A stretch of DNA of 16,378 nucleotides from contig DVGY01000067.1 of the NCBI GenBank assembly GCA_018712465.1, forward strand, positions 1 to 16,378, in the 5' to 3' direction. The position numbers and the translations under genes were made by a program. The number at the start of each line of letters is the position of its first letter. Positions within the stretch are counted from its first letter, which is position 1. A model generated the notes under the pieces. The model made no database searches. It was not told where the DNA came from and saw only the letters and a list, made by a program, of their open reading frames with translations. Shown here one piece after another: positions 14,641 through 16,378 of the stretch. Source of the stretch: Candidatus Egerieicola pullicola (GTDB lineage Bacteria; Bacillota; Clostridia; Oscillospirales; Ruminococcaceae).

Positions 14641-14806
14641 TTTCCATTCCGGCTCCGGCATCCATCAACCGGGCTGCATGGTTGCCCTGCCAAGGACTCT
14701 TGGAAAGGACTCCATATTGATTGCGGGGACTCTGTCCCCTGCACCCCTGCAAACCTTTCAGAAAGGCGAAACAAACCTTCGGTGTGTTTCTGATCCAAAC
14801 TTCAAG

Positions 14807-16378
14807 TTATTCTTTCTTCAGCTTAGCAAAGGCCGCCATAATCTTTTTGGTGCCCACCTTATCAAAGGCGATCTCCAGCAAGGTATCTCCCCCCATGGCG
14901 GTGGCATTGAGCACCGTGCCGCTGCCGAAAATCTTATGCCGCACTCGGTCGCCAATGCCGTAACTCTCGCTGCTCTTTTCCCCTTTGGGCGCAACCCCTG
15001 CCAACACCGTAGTTCCTTGCGATGTACCTGCAGCAGTCCGCCGCCGCACCGGGGCAGGGCGGGAAGTTCCCATACTGTATTCGTTTCTGGGGTGCAGCTC
15101 CACCCGTTCCACATCCTCCGCCGGCAGTTCTGCCAAAAACCGGCTGGATAGATTATGCTGGGTCATACCAAACAGCATCCGCTGTCCGGCACAGGTAATG
15201 CACAGCTTCCGCTTGGCTCGAGTAATAGCCACATAGGCTAGACGCCGCTCTTCCTCCAGCTCCTCCTCGCTCATCAAAGCGCTGTTGGAGGGGAAAATGC
15301 TCTCCTCCATGCCGATTAGGTAGACGGCAGTAAATTCCAGCCCCTTGGCGGCGTGTACCGTCATCAGGGTGATTTTATCCTCTTCTTGGTTCAATCGGTC
15401 CAGGTCGGTGTACAAGCTGACCTCTTCCAAAAAGCCGGACAGATCCCCTTCTTCTCCCTGTTCCTCCTGATAGTTTACCAGGTTGGATTTCAATTCCTCA
15501 ATATTTTCCAGCCGGACCTGACCTTCCACTCCGTCCCCTTCCAGGGCGGTGCGGTAGCCGGTGCGCTCCATCACTTCGTCCAGCAGTTCTTCCAAAGGAA
15601 GCCGAGCCGCCAGATCGGTGAGGTCCTCCATCAGCTGGGCAAACTTCAGCAGCGGTCCCGCCTTTTTGCTCAGCAGGGCATACTGGTCAGCATTGCGGAT
15701 CACTTCCATCATGGTGGCGCCGGTTTGCCGGGCTAGCTGCTCCACTGTGGCGACGGTGGTGTTGCCAATACCACGTTTGGGTTCATTGATAATCCGCCGC
15801 AGCCGCACTTCGTCCGCCGGGTTATCCATCACATGGAAGTAAGCCAGTACGTCCCGGATTTCTTTCCGGTCAAAGAACTTGGTACCCCCTACGATCTGGT
15901 AAGCGATCCCTGCCTGCACCAGCCGTTTTTCGATCTGCCCCGACTGAGCGTTCATCCGATAGAGGATAGCCTGCTCTTTTAAGGGGATGCCTTGGGCACA
16001 ATTTTGGTTGATCTGGTCCAGTACCACAGCAGTTTCTTCATAGTCGTCCCGGCAGCGGTAAAATTTCACCTTTTCCCCTTCCCCTTGATCGCTCCACAGC
16101 CGCTTGCCTTTCCGGCCCAGATTGTTTTGGATCAGGCCGTTAGCGGCATCCAGAATGTGCTGGGTAGAGCGATAGTTCTGTTCCAGCCGCACCACCTTGG
16201 CGCCCTGGAAGGTCTTTTCAAAGGAGAGAATATTTTCAATGGTAGCGCCCCGGAACTTATAAATGCTCTGGTCGTCGTCCCCCACCACGCAGAGGTTGCC
16301 GTACTTTTGGCTCAACAGCCGCACCAGCTCAAACTGCATCTGGTTGGTGTCCTGGTATTCGTCCACCAGGATGTACTT
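14807..16378 (-). CDS. pcrA: ATP-dependent DNA helicase PcrA, C-terminal 523 residues (5' end off window)
   Basis: A superfamily 1A 3'-5' helicase acting in nucleotide excision repair, rolling-circle replication and removal of RNA polymerase or RecA from DNA. The visible part starts just before motif II (LVDEYQDTN) and continues with motif III (VGDDDQSIYKFRGA), motif IV (LEQNYRST), motif V (TVHAAKGLEF) and motif VI (YVAITRAKRKL). It ends in a Tudor-like domain typical of PcrA (IGDRVRHKIFGSGTVLNA to LKKE), joined by a basic, Thr/Ala-rich linker. Motif I and domains 1A/1B lie beyond the right edge, so about 200 residues are missing. The gene is upstream of DUF951-prfA on the same strand, but a 352-base repeat-rich gap separates them. 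PcrA is preferred to UvrD or Rep because of the C-terminal domain and the Firmicutes setting. Confidence 0.95.
   Translation of the reverse strand, partial: KYILVDEYQDTNQMQFELVRLLSQKYGNLCVVGDDDQSIYKFRGATIENILSFEKTFQGAKVVRLEQNYRSTQHILDAANGLIQNNLGRKGKRLWSDQGEGEKVKFYRCRDDYEETAVVLDQINQNCAQGIPLKEQAILYRMNAQSGQIEKRLVQAGIAYQIVGGTKFFDRKEIRDVLAYFHVMDNPADEVRLRRIINEPKRGIGNTTVATVEQLARQTGATMMEVIRNADQYALLSKKAGPLLKFAQLMEDLTDLAARLPLEELLDEVMERTGYRTALEGDGVEGQVRLENIEELKSNLVNYQEEQGEEGDLSGFLEEVSLYTDLDRLNQEEDKITLMTVHAAKGLEFTAVYLIGMEESIFPSNSALMSEEELEEERRLAYVAITRAKRKLCITCAGQRMLFGMTQHNLSSRFLAELPAEDVERVELHPRNEYSMGTSRPAPVRRRTAAGTSQGTTVLAGVAPKGEKSSESYGIGDRVRHKIFGSGTVLNATAMGGDTLLEIAFDKVGTKKIMAAFAKLKKE

Larger units (their letters stand above)
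14455..14806. other. 352-base intergenic stretch made of short repeats, no gene seen
   Basis: Open frames here are short, lack ribosome sites and resemble nothing known. From left to right it contains a 7-base tandem AATGAAG tract, a hairpin-bearing fragment resembling a dispersed element, a GGGGAC-TCT-GTCCCC hairpin (14725-14739), a CCTTT/AAAGG hairpin (14754-14766) and, right after the pcrA stop, a 9-bp hairpin with one mismatch (14768-14790). The last may help end pcrA transcripts, although its T-run is poor. I could not pick a clear promoter for the DUF951-prfA operon. Confidence 0.6.

Noticed and set aside
14445..14798. 117-codon minus-strand frame in the gap before the DUF951 gene
   Set aside because: It runs through tandem and inverted repeats, lacks a ribosome site and family resemblance, and overlaps the real DUF951 start in another frame.

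Overview
The window looks like a piece of a core chromosome from a gut-type Clostridia bacterium, most likely Oscillospiraceae/Ruminococcaceae. The reasons are the GC-rich coding DNA with strong AGGAGG-type ribosome sites and consensus sigma-A promoters, Firmicutes-type genes (PcrA, a DUF951 protein, a lipoprotein L,D-transpeptidase with a Big_2 domain, a MarR/MATE pair), and intergenic short repeats of a style I recall from that family. No phage, transposase, CRISPR, rRNA or tRNA gene was seen. Species cannot be assigned by eye.

Layout, left to right. polA (minus, cut by the left edge) and a tRNA-dihydrouridine synthase gene (plus) diverge from a 318-base interval. That interval has a good promoter for each direction facing the other, and overlapping inverted repeats. 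The dus gene converges on a minus-strand L,D-transpeptidase lipoprotein gene across a two-way terminator. Then comes a small plus-strand cysteine hydrolase of the isochorismatase fold, whose usual metal-site loop appears to be missing. It converges on a minus-strand marR-MATE efflux operon with a near-perfect promoter and two dyad sites. Next is a monocistronic, apparently highly expressed phosphoketolase gene (xfp), with its own promoter and a clear intrinsic terminator, then an M18 aminopeptidase gene.

The right third is a minus-strand housekeeping series, given in transcription order. pcrA (cut by the right edge) comes first, then a 352-base repeat-rich gap, then the DUF951 gene, prfA (RF1, TTG start), a 552-residue gene that joins a full Sua5-type threonylcarbamoyl-AMP synthase to dephospho-CoA kinase in one reading frame, and a membrane-anchored SLT lytic transglycosylase overlapping it by 8 bp.

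The genes group into translation and tRNA modification (prfA, the Sua5 part, dus), DNA repair (polA, pcrA), CoA supply (the CoaE part), cell-wall remodelling (L,D-transpeptidase, SLT), carbon metabolism (xfp) and drug efflux (marR-MATE). The most notable things are the Sua5-CoaE fusion, the structured polA/dus interval, the two dyads at the marR promoter and the altered cysteine hydrolase. None clearly amounts to a new defence or mobile system.
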